Assembly: GCF_043290135.1 (NCBI RefSeq) | Contig: NC_134705.1 | Span: forward strand, 61,593,771 to 61,657,770 | Direction: 5' to 3' | Length of the DNA: 64,000 bases | Origin: Rhipicephalus microplus | Lineage: Eukaryota > Arthropoda > Arachnida > Ixodida > Ixodidae | Shown here: positions 10,317 to 21,842 of the stretch, piece by piece | Layout of the letters: every line of letters begins with the position of its first letter | Numbering within the stretch: position 1 is the stretch's first letter | Notes under the pieces: generated by a model | Databases searched by the model: none | Told to the model about the DNA's origin: nothing | Seen by the model: the letters and a program-made list of their open reading frames with translations, nothing else | Made by a program: the position numbers and the translations under genes

Positions 10317-13300
10317 ATGGCCTCCTACCCTAGGTCGCGAGCCAGGGCAACTCAGCCGTTGTTACTAACACAGTGGAACTGCAGAGGTCTCAAGAACCAC
10401 AAGAAGCGGGCTCATTTTCGCCTCTATCTTGAGACCTTTGAGTTCCTCGTTGCCGTGGTTGCCCTTCAGGAACCCGGCACGGACGTCAAACTCACAAATT
10501 ACACTACATTTCAACACAACCCGGAGACATGTATACTTGTTCACAAGCAATATACCGCCCAGGAAGTCACACTCCCCACAACACCGCCTTTCCCATACAC
10601 GATGGTGTCGGTGCTGCCTATAAGGCGATCTGACCCACCTGTTCATATTTTAAACATTTACTGTCCCCTAAAGCTTAAGGACGTCACGTTCAGTGCAACT
10701 TTCACACAAGCTATGCAGGTGGCCGGAAGGGACCCCCTCCTGATCGTCGGCGACTTCAATGCCCCAAGCAGGTTATGGGGTTACCCACGAGAGGACACGC
10801 GTGGAAGGAAGCTTGCGGAACTTCTTTCTACACTTGGACTCACCCTCCACACTGATCCCGCCAGCCCAACACGTGTAGGCAACTCTGTTCAACGAGATAC
10901 TTGCCCGGACCTCACAATTACACGCAACATACGCCATGCCGACTGGCTGAACACACAGGACACTCTCGGTAGTGATCATTGTGTATTAAACACAACCGTG
11001 TACATGCGTCCCTTAAAACGCCCACTTACACTAGCTCATATCCCAGACTGGACAACTTTCCGCACCACTCTACCTATTGTAGACCCTCTCCAGTCGGGAT
11101 ACGAAACCTGGTCTAAATCACTGACGTCTACACTGAAACAACACCAACGGCTGATACAGCTCACGGAAACTCAAACGGACGTGGACAACCACCTCCTCCA
11201 TCTTTGCCAGGCCCGCCGCAGCCTCACTAAACGATGGAAAAAACAGAAACATAACAGACGCCTCAAGAAACGCATCCTAAAACTCACGGAGCAAGCTGCG
11301 GAATATGCTGCTCAGCTAGCCGACACTAACTGGGTGGACAGGTGCAACACGGCTGCACGCCAGATGTTTGGTCGCAACACGTGGCGCCTGTTTCGCCCTC
11401 TCATCGATCCAACACAAACACGCACGGAAACTCAACGTCACTTACATAAGGTCATGCACAACTTTACAGGAACGACAACACAGCTGGCAAACACGCTCAG
11501 GGACCGATACCTGTGCACCACCAAGGACCCCCAGACGGCCGCATACTCCTACGCAGGCAAAAAGAACACGCAGTTGGACACCCCGTTCCAGCTCCACGAC
11601 CTCCAGGCAGCCTTAAGCAAGATGAAGCGTGGCACTGCACCAGGGCGTGACCAGGTTACGATCAAACTGTTGGTCAATCTTCCCGACGCAGCCTACGCCA
11701 CGCTCCTCAAATACATCAATAGCATTTGGGACGGACAAACTCCTCTCCCTCTTGAATGGAAATCAGCTCTCGTGACCTTCATCCCGAAGGCAGGTAAACC
11801 TATTGACGTGGAGAACCTCCACCCCATCTCCCTCACGTCTTGTGTCGGCAAGCTGATGGAAACGATGGTGCGCGACAGGCTCTCCGAGTTTCTAGAAACA
11901 CAGCACACTTTTGCGGACACCATGTTTGGATTCCGCCCTCAGAAGTCAGCCCAGGATATACTTCTACAGCTCCACCATGACATATTAGATCCTGTTGAAT
12001 GCCCCCACAATGACAAGGTAGTCCTGGCCTTGGATCTTAAAGGGGCATTCGACAACGTGAAGCATGAGGTAATCCTTGACCACCTCAGTCAGACCAACTG
12101 TGGTTATAAAACATTCAATTATGTTAGACAGTTTCTTACAGACCGTCAAGCCTACATACGCATACAAGATGAGGAACATGGGCCTTACGTCATCGGCTCG
12201 AGGGGAACTCCTCAAGGCGCGGTTCTCTCTCCCCTCCTATTTAATATAGCCATGCTTCATCTTCCCCCCAAAATGGCTTCTTTACCAGGGATACATCACG
12301 CTCTTTAGGCGGATGATATCACGATCTGGGCCACGCAAGGTAACCTGGGTCACATGGAGTCATGGCTGCAAGCAGCAGCGACTGTAGTCGACGACTACGC
12401 AACCTACTGCGGACTCCAGTGTGCCCCGGCTAAGTCAGAATTTGTGCTCGTACGTCCCTCCCCTCAGGACACAACTCAGCTCCATATCAGCCTTCCCTCG
12501 GGACCGATCCGTGAGGCCAAGGAGATCCGCGTCCTTGGCCTCTTCATACACCACCAACGCAAGGCCGACACCACAATAGCCAAACTTCGCACGGTGGGAG
12601 ACCAGGTGGGCCGTATGGTCCGCCGGGTCTCCAACAAGCGGGGCGGATTACGAAGCAGGGATGCAATGCGGCTTGCCCATGCTTTCGTAACGAGTAGATT
12701 ACTCTACTCGACTCCCTACTTGCACCTACGCAAACACGAGGATGATCAACTCGAGGTCATCCACCGTAAAGTTATCAAGCGGGCTCTCGACCTCCCTATC
12801 ACCACGTCCAACCAGAGACTTCTGGCCCTAGGCGTGGGGAATACCTACCGGGAACTTCGAGAAGCCCACCTCGTTAACCAATACACGCGCCTTGCACAGA
12901 CCCATTCTGGTCGCCGCCTCTTGGACCGAATACACATCAAACACGATTACTATATCGAGGAAAGGGTGAGAGTGCCAGAACCTTGGAGACGCGCCCTCTG
13001 GGTCCGACCCCTTCCCCGCAACATGTCCAAAGAAAACCACAGTGGTCGCCGCTAGGCGCGCGCGGAAGCATTGCAGCGACACTTTGGTCAAGAGGAACAC
13101 GTGTGCTACGTGGACGTTGCCGGCCCGCACCATGGGGGGTGGTATACTGCGGCAGTCATACACAACACAAACACCGTAAACGGGCTTACTTTCAAAGCCT
13201 ACAGCGCAACACACGCGGAGGATATTGCCATCGCTCTGGCTCTCACCTATCCCTCTTCTAAACATATCATCACCGACTCACGAGGGGCCTGTCGGAACTA

Positions 13301-13872
13301 TCAGCTAGGGTGGGCTTCACCGCTTGCTCAGCGCATACTGGAACCTAGCTGCCTATACGTTAATTCAACTCCGCGAAATCCGGTTTGGGCACCCGGTCAC
13401 CCAGGACTCAGGGGTAACGAACAGGCCGATCAGGCCGCCCGCGCACTCTCTTCCCGGGCTATCTCCCTGTCTTTGGAAGCCTACTCGCAATCAGACAATT
13501 CGGCCTTTTCATTCAAAGATATTACCAATTACTACAAGGAGGAGCACCGGCGCTATCCAGACCCTTGTAAGGGACTGCATCGTGCTGACGAGCGTCTCCT
13601 TTTAAAACTGTTTACCAATACTGTACTGTGCCCGGCGGTGCTAAAACATTTCAATTCATCCTTTGATGGCACGTGCCAGTTCTGTGGTGAGGTGGCTGAC
13701 ACCTTTCACATCGTCTAGGCGTGCCAGTCTAATCCATCTATCCCCCCCTAACCCCAATCCCACGAGAGAGGACTGGGAGGCGGCCCTGCTCGGCTGTCAA
13801 GACCTGAAGGCCCAAGAGGCTCTGGTTCAACGGGCGCGAGTGGCGTTGCTTGCCAATGGAGCCCCAGAATAG
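10317..13872 (+). pseudogene. LINE ORF2 (APE endonuclease, reverse transcriptase, RNase H), three in-frame TAGs
   Basis: The endonuclease occupies roughly residues 15-230, with QWNCRGL, LQEPG, VGDFNAPS and the terminal GSDHCVL motifs. RT motifs run from about 11600: GTAPGRDQVT, PISLTSCVGKL, LDLKGAFDNV, RGTPQGAVLSP and then ADDITIW. The tyrosine expected before ADD is a TAG (12306-12308), so the RT active site is cut off. The same frame continues to a second TAG at 13053 and into RNase H (DVAG, TDSRGA, WAPGHPGLRGNEQADQAA). A third TAG (13716-13718) replaces a tryptophan: the related fragment at 22335-22605 has HIVWAYQ there. After a slip in a C-run near 13745 the last about 40 codons continue in another frame to 13872. 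The product would nick the target, copy the LINE RNA and remove RNA; this copy cannot make it. Confidence 0.88.
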
Positions 13873-14279
13873 GGGTTCCACCTAGTGCTGTGAGGGTAGG
13901 AGGCCAATAAGGCCCCAACCCAATCACCTCTCTGTAACCATTTAATGGTTATTAAATGTTTTCACCACCACCACCCACCACCGAGCTGGCGGGGCTTTCG
14001 CTAGCGTCGGAACTCGGTGAAAATTGGTCGCCATTATAGTTGGCTTTCCTGTCAGTCGGTCACAAGCGGGCAGGCGCCGTCCATTGGCTGCGGCGGCAGA
14101 CTCGGGTTTTCGCGCTGCACTCGCTCGAGTTTGTGGAAAAGGGCTGCATTACCGGCGATTTCTTCAGCGCTAGCTCCAAACCAGCTCGGTGCTGTTCGTG
14201 GCGGCGGCCAAGCGTACGCTCGCTCTCCTGTTCAAAGTTCGCTGGCGGCAGACACTCCGCGTGCAGCGCCGTGTTTGGT

Positions 14280-15322
14280 CTTCCTATCCCAACTCAAGTC
14301 AACGAACCAGAACCATTACCGCAACACCTTCACGCTAAAATCACAGTGCTACCCTTCCCCAGGAACATGCACCCGGTGCACAATCAGGCTCGAAGGAGGG
14401 CACGAGCTCAATCCTTACTAAAAGCGGCCAACCAACACGCGACAGACGTGGTTTTCGTAGACGCCGCTAAATACATGGACAAACCCTACTATGCAGCAGT
14501 GGCGGTTGCCCCAGACGGCAAAGCTCTTAATGTTCTTACCATAAAAACACAGAAAGCCTGCGAGGCTGAACAAGTGACCATTGCCCTTGCTCTAGCACTC
14601 CCTCAGCGCGACACTATATTTACCGACTCTAAACCCTCTGCACTGGCATACCACCGCGGTTCACTTTGCCAGGCGGCATTGAGAGTTCTAGCATCTGTTC
14701 AGATAACTGTAGACAAGCATATCCACTGGTTCCCTGGTCATGAAGGGATCAACGTTCAACCAGGGGTCCCCAACGGTAATGAGCTGGCCCATAATGTCGC
14801 GCGTGATCTTACGTGCCGCGGGGGGTCGCGGTCTGGCTCACTGGCCGGGGACACCAACACGCACCGGGAGCCACTCCTATCATATCATGAAATTCGCTCG
14901 AATTATAAGTTATTTAGAAAGGAATTCCTCTCACCTCACTCAGCACTAAATAAAGCACAACAATTAACGCTTCGACTGCTGCAAACGCACAGTTACCCCA
15001 GCCCTTATATCTGCAGCAAATACCTACCAGATATAAGGCCAGAATGCCCCAAATGCCAAAATTCAAGGTGCGATTTAAATCACATGCTGTGGCAGTGTCC
15101 CGTGCTAAACGCTAGCTTCGGGTCCCCTGCCTCCGAGGACGACTGGTTCAACCACCTCAGGAGCCCCGACAGAGCCCTTCAACACCAGGCCGTCCAGAAA
15201 GCCCAAAAGGTGGCTGGCGAGCTCCGACTCCCAGTCCCCACATGAGCGGAGCCACCGGGCTAGCCCCCATAAGGGGTGCCCAGTCCCCTTCAGGACCTTT
15301 ATTAAAGTTAATTCTCTCTCTC
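14280..15322 (+). pseudogene. 5'-truncated LINE fragment: RNase H and C-terminal zinc motif
   Basis: The CACT-ended element is interrupted after GTGTTTGGT (14279) and resumes at CGTTCGCTTGCTCGAG (about 15323), compared with an unbroken left copy. The insertion encodes the last about 320 codons of a LINE ORF2, open from 14282 to the TGA ending at 15245. RNase H motifs are VDAAKY, CEAEQVTIALA, FTDSKPS and WFPGHEG...GNELAHNVAR; the last normally reads ELAD, so an active-site Asp has become His. A CPKC...HMLWQCP Cys/His motif follows, then a 3' UTR with a TC-rich tail (15312-15322). It is a relative of the 5.65 kb LINE but a different family. Truncation at the 5' end is the usual outcome of target-primed reverse transcription. 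Confidence 0.85.
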
Positions 15323-15489
15323 GCGCGCGTTCGCTTGCTCGAGCTGAACGACATCGCTCGCTTAGGACTCGCCGACTTGTTGGCAGCGCGATAATTTGCG
15401 GAGTTGTGGCTGCGGCCGCCGCTCTTAAGCTGTTGCGCTACGAGGATCAAAATGAGTCTTTGACGATGTGTGACATCACGGTGAAATTA

Positions 15490-15925
15490 TTAGCATGTCA
15501 TATCTCGCGTATGTTTTTATTTCACCTTGCACGTATTTCTCATGTGCATTCGCATTCATCCTCTGTCACATGTGACTCACTATTTTACATAATTATTGTG
15601 CAGCCGTGGGCACACATCGTCCTGAAGGCTGTGTGCGCTGGCGTCTGCGATGCCTGTCTTCCATCACTTTCGTCAGAGCAGCTTCAGAATGACTGTGCGA
15701 GATATGAAGGTAAAGTTATTTGTGTGTCATATTTTACATGCATGTTTTATATTAAATTGCACGTACTTGTCATATGTGTGCATCGTCATCTTCTGTCACG
15801 TGTGTAACTATTTTTACTTTTTATTGTACGTACAGCCGCGGGAACACAACAGGCAGAAGGCTGCGCGCGCTGGCGTCTGCAATGCCTGTCATCTATCGCT
15901 TCCGCCGGAGGAGCTCCCCAAGGAG
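15490..15925 (+). repeat. Two tandem units of about 210 bp at the right end of the CACT-ended element
   Basis: Each unit runs through CAGCCGTGGGCACAC, a GCTGGCGTCTGC block, CATCTATCGCTTCCG-type sequence and an AT-rich stretch ending TCATATTTTACATG. The left copy has the same two units (about 2130-2330 and 3455-3700), but they are separated by its private insertion. The duplication therefore predates the split of the two copies. Confidence 0.7.
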
Positions 15926-16547
15926 TGAACAAGATTTGACAACGAGACTTGACTTGTACACTTCACCATGAATTCACCTAAAAGAATGGAGAAACTTCAC
16001 GTGTATGTAGAAAAATAAGAAAATTCGATGTCTCACTTTTGTCTTTCGTGTTACCGTGACTGCGAAAGCAGTTACACATTGGTGGCTAACTACTTTTTTG
16101 TGTGTTCTTTTTTGCGCTATTTTTTGCTCACTGCGCATAATAACAGGCTATTAAGTATTAGGCCTGGCGGAAAATGAATAAAAAACAATGTTTGAACTGG
16201 GGATCATACGATTGGAGTATTCGAGTCGATCAACCGTTCGTCCGGCGAGGTGCAACTGTGAGGACTAACGATTGCCCGGTAAGGTGTAGATGTGGGGATT
16301 AACAGTTGCTCCATAAAGTGCAAATGTGACTAAATGTTAGTCCTTTGAGGTGAATTGTGGGGCTAACGGTTACTCACTAAGGTCTAAATGTGAGGAATAA
16401 ATGTTAGTCCCTTGAGCTCGTCTGTGGGGACTAACTGTTAGACCCGGTGCCGTTAGTCCTTAAAGGAATTAATGGTTGTGGCAGCCCCATTAGTCCCAAA
16501 AGGACAAACCACACACCCTTTAAACACAGTTTTGGGTTACAGTGTGT

Positions 16548-17130
16548 CTTCCATGTTTCAGCAGATTTGATGTTACCTGATCCTCACCAGCAGCTTTGCC
16601 TATTTGCATGCTCTCCAAGGCTTTTCTGACTTTTGTCATTACTGGTGGACTGATATCTCGGTTACTGCTAGTTCTTATATGAAGGTCATGGTTGTCCCGA
16701 CAACTGTACATACCTCTGTAAAGCTCCTCCACTATTTAACTGCCCTATGCGTATTGGTAGTTCCTTTGCCTTCCTTGTTCCTTAGGGCATACATCTCGTT
16801 TTTGCCTATCCCAACTTTTCTCATGGCTGCTTTGACGCTTCCTCCGTTCTTCAACAAGTGTTAAATTCTCTCCATGTAATAACTTCTTACATCGGATACC
16901 TTACGTTTATTAATCAATTTCCAAAACTCCGCCAACTCTATTCTGTCTGTTGTATTTGAGGCTTTCAGGCTTTGACGCTTCTCAATAAGCTTGATCCCAT
17001 TTCCCACATATACCAAGTTGCCTTAACGGCTGCAAGAACACTAGGACCGTGGTATATAGATCATGGCGTTCATTTTTGCCTTAAAAAGTACCGCCAACGC
17101 ACCTGTTCTTTAGCGCTAATTGATTTCCTC
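16548..17130 (-). pseudogene. RTE-clade LINE, upstream part (endonuclease-RT linker)
   Basis: On the minus strand this encodes VRKALESMQIGKAAGEDQ followed by TSNLLKHG, the conserved segment before the RT fingers of RTE elements. Upstream are degraded linker sequences with many breaks. It is collinear with the 3' part at 5225-7415: RTE sequence ending at 7415 (TTTCTAGCACAGTCT) continues here at about 16548 (CCATGTTTCAGCAG). The first part of the element, including most of the endonuclease, is missing or unrecognisable. Confidence 0.75.
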
Positions 17131-17199
17131 GGCTGCATCCGGGCAACAGTGGTAGGCGCTGTTCGGAGCAGCGCACCAGCTTCCGTCGTCTAAAGTGAA

Positions 17200-18190
17200 G
17201 TCTGCGAAGCAGGAATTGAATATATTCAGAGATTATTGAGCATGAACAGAAAAACGCATTTTTGAGTTACAGAAAAGCAAGGACGCCACAATTTCACGAG
17301 GTCTCTGGCCGTAATCGAACTTTTTGTTCAAGAAGTAATGCTTCAAACTTCAGCTGTACGTTTCCCTGTCTAATAAAACATGGTATTTGCAGATTTCACA
17401 TTAGTGTGTAATGTCCCCAAGAGCGGCACAGAGATAACGTAAAATATTTCGATGAAAAAAAAGCTATCACTAAGAGCAATGCAAGACTTGCTCATGTACC
17501 CGAAGGCTTCGCGAAGAGAAATTGTCGCTTGAAATAGTATCCTGTTTTCTTGTGCTCGACAATAAAGAGTCAGGAAGCCTTCATTCACCACTGTCGAGGA
17601 TTAGGCTTGCACTGCTTGTGTTACCCGATTGGTTATCTATGCATTGTAGGAGGTGTGGCTGTGATTCAATGGTGGACACGTGTACAATTGTTGACAGAAA
17701 CAGAAATCAGCTGAGGCGGCACACCACCCAGGCACAAAAGATTAAGAAGCTAGGAGAGATACGCATAAACAAGCCGTCAATTCCTCCGACCAAAAGGAAT
17801 GAGATTTTCTGGTTGTGACAACGCCATTTTAAAAGTGGCAAGCCTTTGTAGCTTTGAACGTCTGCGCATTCATCAGAATACAACAAGTAGTGAATGTATC
17901 GCCACAATAAATTTCTTCAATCGAAAGAAGCGCCATTGTGGGTGTATATGTGTTCGTTTTTTTCAACTGCGTTCCTTGTGCGGTTAAAGATCTCTTCAAA
18001 ATTTTCTGTAACCTAATATTGTAAATGAGAAGTGCGCAAGCTAACCACCCTACATTTAGGGGAATGTGGTAAACGTTGACTATGAGGGTAAAGGGATTCA
18101 AACGGTGCGATAAAAAGTCAAGTACAACATTTCATTTCCTTTAGGAACACTACTTTGTCAACTGTGAAACCGCGAAATAGAGCAACTGAT
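17200..18190. other. Anonymous DNA, no gene seen
   Basis: Short open frames only (longest about 98 codons, without family resemblance), AT-rich, with no repeat I can match elsewhere in the window. Confidence 0.45.
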
Positions 18191-18204
18191 AAAAGTAAAA
18201 TGTT

Positions 18205-18451
18205 AGATTAGATTAGATTTGTGGGGTTTAACGTCCCAAAACCACCATATGATTATGAGAGACGCCGTAGTGAAGGGCTCCGGAAATTTCGACCACCTGG
18301 GGTTCTTTAACATGCACCCAAATCTGAGTACACGGGCCTACAACATTTCCGCCTCCATCGGAAATGCAACCGCCGCAGCCGGGATTTGAACCCGCTACCT
18401 GCGGATCAGCAGCAGCCGAGTACCTTAGCCACTAGACCACCACGGTGGGGC
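18205..18451 (-). mobile_element. tRNA-derived SINE (tick Ruka-like)
   Basis: On the minus strand the 5' end reads as a tRNA-like region with an A box (TAGTGGCTAAGGTACTCGG) and a B box (GGGTTCAAATCCC), the internal promoter for RNA polymerase III. A non-tRNA body follows, ending in an AATCT pentanucleotide tail (18205-18219). A 14-bp duplication, AAAAGTAAAATGTT, flanks it at 18191-18204 and 18452-18465, as expected for LINE-driven insertion. The body matches from memory the tRNA-derived SINE frequent in hard-tick genomes and transcripts; the Ruka name is a recollection, not a database match. SINEs encode no protein. Confidence 0.88.
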
Positions 18452-19254
18452 AAAAGTAAAATGTTCAAATTCATATCTGCGTCCACAAGCTACTTATATT
18501 TCACTTGGATGCTCTGACTACACATGAACCTTTCACTCTCTCCACCGCTGGAATAGCAGCTGTGAACTTCTGACGTTTAGGGTGCCTTCGTGATCGCTGG
18601 AGCCCGCTATCTCGGCAGGCATCAGCGGACGGCTCGAATACACTTCTACATGCTGCAAGCTAAACGTGGACAGCGACACGAAAACCAGAGCTCTTTCTGG
18701 AGCGGCTGCATTCTCTTGTATCAGCGTTTCGAAGAGTTACACGAGATTATATCGAAAGGAGTTGGCGGCCAGCTTTACTTCGTATAGCGTTACAACTTGT
18801 TTCTATCTCATTCATTGCTCTGGTCTTCAGAATAAACAGCCTTTTCTTTTTTTTTTTGCTGAAGCAATTGTTGGCTCTTTGGTTCTGCAAGGTGCAAAAG
18901 TGCGCAATTCATTGCATTATTCCGCAACTTCTCAGTTATGAAGGCCACCTTTGCAGACTCCCTGCGTGGGCCCTGCGCTTCAGGCAGTTGAGGCTGCTGG
19001 GGTGGTTCTGGTGTGACACAGGGCTGAAAGGTGAAAATATCGGCGTCACAGCGTCAAATATTATTTAACTGCATTTGCTACAAGTTTTAGCCAATTTGGG
19101 AATTGGTAATAATACATCAAATATGTCAGTCATATTCTGGGTTAGGGTCCCGCGATGAAGGCGGCCCACAGGGCATGTGGGAAGGCGCCATGCAATAGCT
19201 ATGCCTCGAGAAAGGATGCAAGCATCCCCACTGTGGAGAGTAAATTCGCACCTT

Positions 19255-19375
19255 CCTTTTGATTTGGCAGCCTTTGGTGGTTCTTTAGAAGGACCAGGCT
19301 GCGCAGGCACTGCCCCTGGTGGCGCTGCCGGTTCATCCCAGCCATCTGCAGCCTGGAAGCGTACAACACCAGTCA
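19255..19375 (-). other. Candidate host exon fragment (unidentified)
   Basis: On the minus strand a possible acceptor (CTTCCAG, about 19360) precedes an Ala/Pro/Lys-rich reading frame with DGWDEPAAPPG and KEPPKAAKSKG, followed by a possible donor (AAG then GTGCGA, about 19245). The composition looks like a disordered coding segment rather than transposon sequence. I do not recognise the protein. Splice signals and composition bias are the only support. Confidence 0.2.
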
Positions 19376-19999
19376 TTATATTTAAACGCTGCACAAATAC
19401 ACGCACATTTCGAAATGGGTGGTCAAGCGTGGCATATACGCCAAATGCATGTCACGTCAAACAAACGCGAAAAGGCATTGCTTTTTGTTTAGATCATTTG
19501 TCGAATTTTAGCGATTTTCCCTTTGACCGTGCAATGCGCAAGACGCCAAAGGATGCCTCCTCCAATAGGGTATAGTTGTCGCAAGAATGGTAGGGCTAAT
19601 TTCGAAAGCTGTCGTAAGGAACTGTGAACATTTACTTAACTACATCACGTTGGTATCCTTAAGTAATGCCCGAGAATAAACGTGTAGCATATAAAGTGGC
19701 AATGGAGGCGAACGCCACCCTGCACTCATTTCAGCTTGTCGTCTTCACTGTGTGGTTGAAAGAATAAGTGTGTATATGACTCGCAATTTAACCGCCGAAT
19801 TTATTGTTCAATCTCGGTGCCCCCTGTAGTGGAGACCGCATTAGGTTCATCCTTTGGCCAGTTCTTTGCGTAAGAACGCTAGTTAAGCGCAGGCTTCATA
19901 TAAATGCGGAGCATTTTAGAGTCGTACCCACTCGCAAATCTGGAGTCGGCGGTGTTGTCGACATTCCCGCTGCGCATACTCGCGTCTCGTGCAAACTGC

Positions 20000-20015
20000 C
20001 CCCCCCCCCCCCCCA
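20000..20015. repeat. Poly-C tract
   Basis: About 17 consecutive C residues inside otherwise mixed sequence. The length is likely polymorphic or subject to sequencing error. Confidence 0.9.
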
Positions 20016-21337
20016 CTGCTCTCTCGCCTCGGAAGGCCGACGCAGGCGGCGTCTGTTAGTTAAAACCGACTGCTCGCGCTACACAATTGTTCACTGGCCT
20101 CCCCGTATAAGTAAGCACTGATCACGCGTTGGGAATTCAGTCAAAGGGATCTTCACTTGGCTTTTGCTTGATTTCGCGCTTTGCTTGACTCGAGTGGATG
20201 CGACGGAAGCAAGCAACCGGTAGGGGAGGCACAACGCAACATCAGCGCCCCACCACTCGTCGAAGGCCACTCTTCTCTTTCATTCAATAAATAAAAATAA
20301 TAAAGACGAACTAGCAATAAGCATCCCAAAATCATTCGCAATTACGCAGCATTCACGCGATACCCCCTCCCCTCCACTCTGTGACAAATTTACTCGATTT
20401 CACCTAAAGGAAAGACGCGGGCACCTTTTATTTTTTATTTTATTATAACCATAAAGATTGCTAGCCGAGTGAATTATGTTGCATAACAGGATCTTTTATT
20501 ACTGAGACACGCACGAAAGAAAGATTCGTCACAACCTAATGAACAGGCAAGAGCTTAATTTCCGAATGTTAATTTGGAGGAGCATTGACATGAATTTCCA
20601 CAACTTTCGTATTGTTGCTGAAAAAAAAAAGGCTGGTGTCGAGTACATTTAAAAGAAGTGTCGTGGTGCCTCGGAATGGACTGTACATCTGTTAGTTCGC
20701 AGACGCCGCAGGAATGTATTTACTATTCAAGGTCCTTTATATTGCAGTGCCGCTGGCATGCGCATGCATATTGATTAAAATATTTTAATATTGAGCTAAA
20801 ATATTTTGCATGTTTTCGAGCCACGGTGGATGCAGAGCCCAAACCTCGCGCACTAGAAAAAAAAGGTCGACGCCTCGAAACTGCTTGACCACTTTTCTTG
20901 GACCGTACCGATTCCTTTAGACGCACAAAAACACAACTCGTCCGGAACGTGTTCATACCGCAAGATCCGTCATATCGTTCCCGCCAAGCGCGTGCGTGCC
21001 AATTGAACTATTGTATCAGTTTTGTGCGTGAGAATATTGATCTCGAAATGTGGTGGCCAGAAGCGTAAGTCACGCCCTTCTTCACAGCAGATAGAGGCCA
21101 CAGGAAATGAGACGCCGCAACCGTATTACTTCTTTCTATTTTGTTTTATCTTATATTACCTCGCAGCATTTGAAAAATGCTTAGCGTGAGGGGGCCTTAC
21201 AGTACAATTCAATACCTTATGTACTCGTGTTAAATTCAACAGGATAAAGAAAAAGTACAAATTACCAAACAATCCGGCTTTAGCATGCGATAGCTTTAAG
21301 CCAGGGATTTGAAAAAGAAGCGGTGCCCAGTCGCCTT

Positions 21338-21660
21338 AGCACTCACCTTGCCGTCTTCGGCAACTCGCGACTTTTTCGGTTTCCTGACCATCCCGCTGTC
21401 CTTGGAAGAAGTAGACTTCGCGGACGAGGAAGACTTGCTGGCTGTAGAGGTCACGCTGACCTTCCTCGCATCGGCCCTTTCGTGGATGCAGGAAGCCGTG
21501 GAAGGTCGCAGGTCGAGGACTTGGTGATGAAGACGGGCGTCTTGACTAAGCGCGGCACGGTGCTTTTTCTGCTTTCTCTTAGGCGCATGCACGTCGCGCA
21601 GTTCGTGCGTCGTATGCGACGACGAAGACGATCGCAATGGTCGTGGATTGTGGCACATAG
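21338..21660 (-). other. Candidate host exon, Ser/Lys-rich (unidentified)
   Basis: The minus strand is open for 129 codons over 21296-21685. The frame encodes a hydrophilic, low-complexity stretch with RKQKKHRAAL and SKSSSSAKSTSSKDSG, ending RVAEDGK immediately before a consensus splice donor (GTGAGT, 21342-21347). This could be a disordered exon of a host gene. The opposite strand is also partly open, and I find no domain, so chance is possible. It lies just outside the Gypsy-1 insertion. Confidence 0.25.
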
Positions 21661-21842
21661 CATGTACATTCCACATGCTTACCATTAAAGCATATTAAAA
21701 AATACGCTCTTCACTTAGTCATTTACAGCTCGTATTCATTTTCAAACCGAAAACATTTTTAATGAGCCTTTTGTTGTGTTCTAGGTTTCGATTTCGGAAT
21801 GACATGTGAGGATGCCAGGGGGCGCCGCTCTGGCATCCAGGA

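Larger units (their letters stand above)
8332..13983 (+). mobile_element. I-group non-LTR retrotransposon (LINE), near full length
   Basis: The element is bounded by an 11-bp target duplication and ends in a CACC/CACCACC-rich tail (about 13960-13983). The order is a 5' UTR, ORF1 with three CCHC-type knuckles, a gap of about 40 bp, and ORF2 with APE endonuclease, RT, RNase H and a C-terminal Cys/His motif. Having both an APE-type endonuclease and an RNase H domain places it in the I-like group (I, LOA, R1 or Tad type); I cannot settle the clade by eye. It is about 5.65 kb and appears complete at the 5' end. It is coding-defective: one in-frame TAG in ORF1, three in ORF2 and a frameshift near the end. 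Few other lesions are present, so the insertion is fairly recent. Confidence 0.9.
7416..16544 (+). mobile_element. CACT-ended non-autonomous DNA element, right copy, carrying two LINE insertions
   Basis: It starts CACTCTAAGGCAAAA (7416-7430) and ends GGGTTACAGTG (16534-16544), the inverse of CACTGTAACCC, so the ends form an imperfect terminal inverted repeat. It interrupts an RTE relic whose two halves flank it. The flanks show TCT on the left and TGT on the right as a possible 3-bp duplication, which is weak. Without the nested LINEs (8332-13983 and about 14280-15322) it is about 2.4 kb, the same as the left copy without its own insertion. The right end carries two tandem units of about 210 bp (15490-15705 and 15705-15925) and then the short tandem repeats (16215-16440). 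No transposase is seen. The size, termini and 3-bp duplication would fit a CACTA-like non-autonomous element. Confidence 0.7.
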
